Below, in pieces: positions 5,246 to 7,091 of a stretch of DNA of 7,091 bases (position 1 is its first letter; every line of letters begins with the position of its first letter). The notes under the pieces were generated by a model. The model was not told the DNA's origin, did no database searches, and was given only the letters and a program-made list of their open reading frames with translations. Origin of the DNA: Candidatus Eiseniibacteriota bacterium (GTDB lineage: Bacteria > Joyebacterota > Joyebacteria > Joyebacterales > Joyebacteraceae); NCBI GenBank assembly GCA_030610515.1, contig JAUWRQ010000048.1, forward strand, positions 1 through 7,091, in the 5' to 3' direction. Both the position numbers and the translations under genes were made by a program.

Positions 5246-7091
5246 ATGAGACATCGAACGACCGCGGTACTCCTCGGAATGCTCGTCCTTCTGGGACTCG
5301 TGGCAGCCGCCCCTTGTGCGTACGGGAGCGAGCAGCTCGATATCAACAGGGCAAGCCTTGAGGAAATCCGGGAGCTGCCGATCTCCGGCGAGGACGCCTG
5401 GACGATCTGGTGGCACAAGGAATATCACTCCTACTACGTGAACATATACGACCTCCGGAAGCTGCCCGGCATCACGCAGGAGGAGATGAATCTTCTCAAG
5501 CCTCTGGTCAAGATCGTCCCCGTTCCCGTGGAGGACGAGGAGCTTCAGAGGGTGAACGAGATCTACTACCGGATCAGGCAGTGGGAGGCGGAGGAGGGTG
5601 CGAGTGAGGCGCTGGTCGACCAGTGGCTCGACCTGATCAAGGACCCGTTCAATATCAACACGGCGACGTACACGCAGATAGCGAACCTCCAGAACGTCTC
5701 GCCTCCGGACGCCGCGGCCATCTACAACTACACGCGGCGGAATCGGATCGAGCGGAGGACGCAGCTGCGCAACGTCCCCGGCCTGACCTACTGGGGGTAC
5801 TACAACGCGAGGAACTTTGTCCGATACGGAAAGTCTGCCGAGGACGCGGGGCTGCGGGGCAGCTACCAGCTCCGCGTATCGACCTCGTCCACTCTCTTCG
5901 ATGTCGAGGAGTGCCTGCGCGAGGACCGCAACCCGGCCAAGGAGGGCTACGACTCCTGGTGGGATCGCTTGGGCCTCGATGACGCCGCCCCGACCTATCA
6001 GCACAAGCTCAGACTTCGCTGGGGACGGGAGATCAGCGTCGGCGCGCTCGGCTATCGCGGGCTGGGTGCCGAGGACGACTTCGACGCCCTGAAATTCCAC
6101 GTGACCGTCAAGGGCAAGGAAGCAGGACCCATCAAGTTCGATAACATCATCTTCGGCAACTACGCCGTGGCCTTCGGTCAGGGTCTCGTGATGCAGAACA
6201 CCGACTTCCACAAGCCGCGCAACTCCGGCTACGGTTGGGAGAAGCGCCACGTCGGGATCCTGGGCGACCTCTCCCAGACCCAGGAGTTCCAGCTCATGGG
6301 TGCGGCCGCGGAGATGACGGCCGGCCCGTTCGGCGGAATCGTCTTCTACTCCGATGACAAGAAAGACGCCGTCCTGAACCCCGACGGCACGGTGAACCAG
6401 TACATCGTGATGTCGCCGCGCATCCAGAACGAGGATCTGACGGCGGGTGGTCTCCGGCCGATGCGCGACGTCCTGCACGAGAAGACCCTGGGCGGGAACC
6501 TCAAGTACAACTTCGGTCCCGGCACGTGGGTTGGGCTCTCGGGCTACGAGAGCAGGTACAACAGGTACTTCAAGGCCGCCTACGACCCCCGAACTCCGAC
6601 GGACGTCTCGTGGATCGTGCCCGACTCAGACGAGGACCACCTGGTCGCTGCCGACGGAGAGTACTTCAGCTCCTACACGAGCCCCGGGATGTTCCGCAGG
6701 GTCTACGGTGCCGAGTTTCAGTGGGTTCACGACAACGTCTCTGTCGCGGGAGAGTACGCCGGGCTCGACAGCGACGGCGAGCTCTTCGAGTTCGGTGGCG
6801 ATCCAAAGGCTCTGGTTCTGAACGGCTACGCGTCCTACAGCAACCTGAATCTGCTGGCCGTCTACCGCGACTACGACGTCGCGTTCGACAATCCGTACAA
6901 CAGGGGCTTCTCGGAGTACAAGCGGTACAAGGGGACCATTCTGGAGGACCAGTACTACCTGGCCGATCCTCTCTACGGGCTCCTTTTCTACAACTCCGTT
7001 ACGCCGCAGCCCGAGCGCGGTCTCTATCTCAGCTCGCGCTACCGCTACTCTCACAAGCTGACGCCCTCGTTCGAGTACGACGTCTGGGAGC
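5246..7091 (+). CDS. Helix-hairpin-helix domain outer-membrane protein (3' partial)
   Basis: Open from ATG 5246 to the window edge without a stop: 615 complete codons, with the end missing. A signal peptide spans ~1-27 (MRHRT basic start, hydrophobic core, cut after AYG). Residues ~31-90 form a ComEA-like double helix-hairpin-helix: LDINRASLEEIRELP, then IYDLRKLPGIT. Residues ~133-195 form a second such region: DPFNINTATYTQI, then LRNVPGLT. A Glu-rich helical linker (~93-130) lies between them. From ~200 onward the sequence is rich in alternating aromatic and polar strands with turns (YQLRVSTSS, KLRLRWGREISVGALGYRG, FGNYAVAFGQGLVMQN from 303), as expected of a large outer-membrane barrel. Proteins with an N-terminal helix-hairpin-helix and a barrel-like remainder occur as uncharacterised 'helix-hairpin-helix domain-containing' proteins in FCB-group genomes. 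ComEA uses this fold to bind DNA in competence, but the hairpin turns here lack the usual GIG sequence, so DNA binding is uncertain. The short gap after the PorV-like gene suggests co-transcription, perhaps tuned by the hairpin at 5188-5216. Confidence 0.85.
   Translation, partial: MRHRTTAVLLGMLVLLGLVAAAPCAYGSEQLDINRASLEEIRELPISGEDAWTIWWHKEYHSYYVNIYDLRKLPGITQEEMNLLKPLVKIVPVPVEDEELQRVNEIYYRIRQWEAEEGASEALVDQWLDLIKDPFNINTATYTQIANLQNVSPPDAAAIYNYTRRNRIERRTQLRNVPGLTYWGYYNARNFVRYGKSAEDAGLRGSYQLRVSTSSTLFDVEECLREDRNPAKEGYDSWWDRLGLDDAAPTYQHKLRLRWGREISVGALGYRGLGAEDDFDALKFHVTVKGKEAGPIKFDNIIFGNYAVAFGQGLVMQNTDFHKPRNSGYGWEKRHVGILGDLSQTQEFQLMGAAAEMTAGPFGGIVFYSDDKKDAVLNPDGTVNQYIVMSPRIQNEDLTAGGLRPMRDVLHEKTLGGNLKYNFGPGTWVGLSGYESRYNRYFKAAYDPRTPTDVSWIVPDSDEDHLVAADGEYFSSYTSPGMFRRVYGAEFQWVHDNVSVAGEYAGLDSDGELFEFGGDPKALVLNGYASYSNLNLLAVYRDYDVAFDNPYNRGFSEYKRYKGTILEDQYYLADPLYGLLFYNSVTPQPERGLYLSSRYRYSHKLTPSFEYDVWE

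Noticed and set aside
5309..5319. Lipoprotein signal at Cys24 of the helix-hairpin-helix protein
   Set aside because: The residue before the Cys is Pro and the preceding AAAP does not fit a lipobox; the AYG site just after it is a better ordinary signal peptidase site.
5183..6478. Open frame on the - strand, 431 codons, with leucine- and valine-rich translation
   Set aside because: Antisense to the helix-hairpin-helix gene, which has a signal peptide, a ribosome site and recognisable domains. The antisense frame also covers the intergenic gap and has no recognisable motif.

Overview
The window is a densely coding, high-G+C stretch (roughly 60-65% by eye, not counted) carrying four genes in a row on the + strand. 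No coding gene is convincing on the - strand. The gaps between genes are short (32, 56 and 78 bases), so the four probably form one operon. Both edges cut through genes: the first lacks its start and the last lacks its end. No RNA genes, mobile elements, CRISPR arrays or prophage genes were seen, and no gene-free stretch exceeds 300 bases.

Layout: (1) 1-1053, end of a secreted protein with two OB-fold-like units and a C-terminal FlgD-type Ig-like tail. (2) 1086-4229, a 1047-residue secreted multidomain protein: signal peptide, OB-fold pair, beta-sandwich region, lamin-tail domain, SbsA-type Ig-like domain, second OB-fold pair, FlgD-type tail. Its last ~320 residues are a diverged copy of gene 1. 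(3) 4286-5167, a PorV/PorQ-type outer-membrane beta-barrel protein. (4) 5246 to the window end, a protein with a signal peptide, two tandem ComEA-like helix-hairpin-helix regions and a long beta-strand-rich part that looks like an outer-membrane barrel.

All four products carry export signals, and genes 3 and 4 look like outer-membrane proteins, so the source is a diderm bacterium. PorV-type proteins next to large secreted proteins with FlgD/Por-type C-terminal tails are typical of the FCB superphylum and its uncultured high-G+C relatives (for example Eisenbacteria, Krumholzibacteria, Latescibacteria). This lineage guess is inference from gene content; nothing in the window fixes the phylum.

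How they may work together (inference): genes 1 and 2 look like surface or secreted cargo with a C-terminal sorting-type domain, and gene 3 resembles the outer-membrane shuttle used in type IX secretion. OB-fold, lamin-tail and helix-hairpin-helix domains all have nucleic-acid-related relatives, so an extracellular DNA-handling role is conceivable. However, no nuclease domain is visible and the helix-hairpin-helix turns are degenerate, so a purely structural surface role is equally possible.
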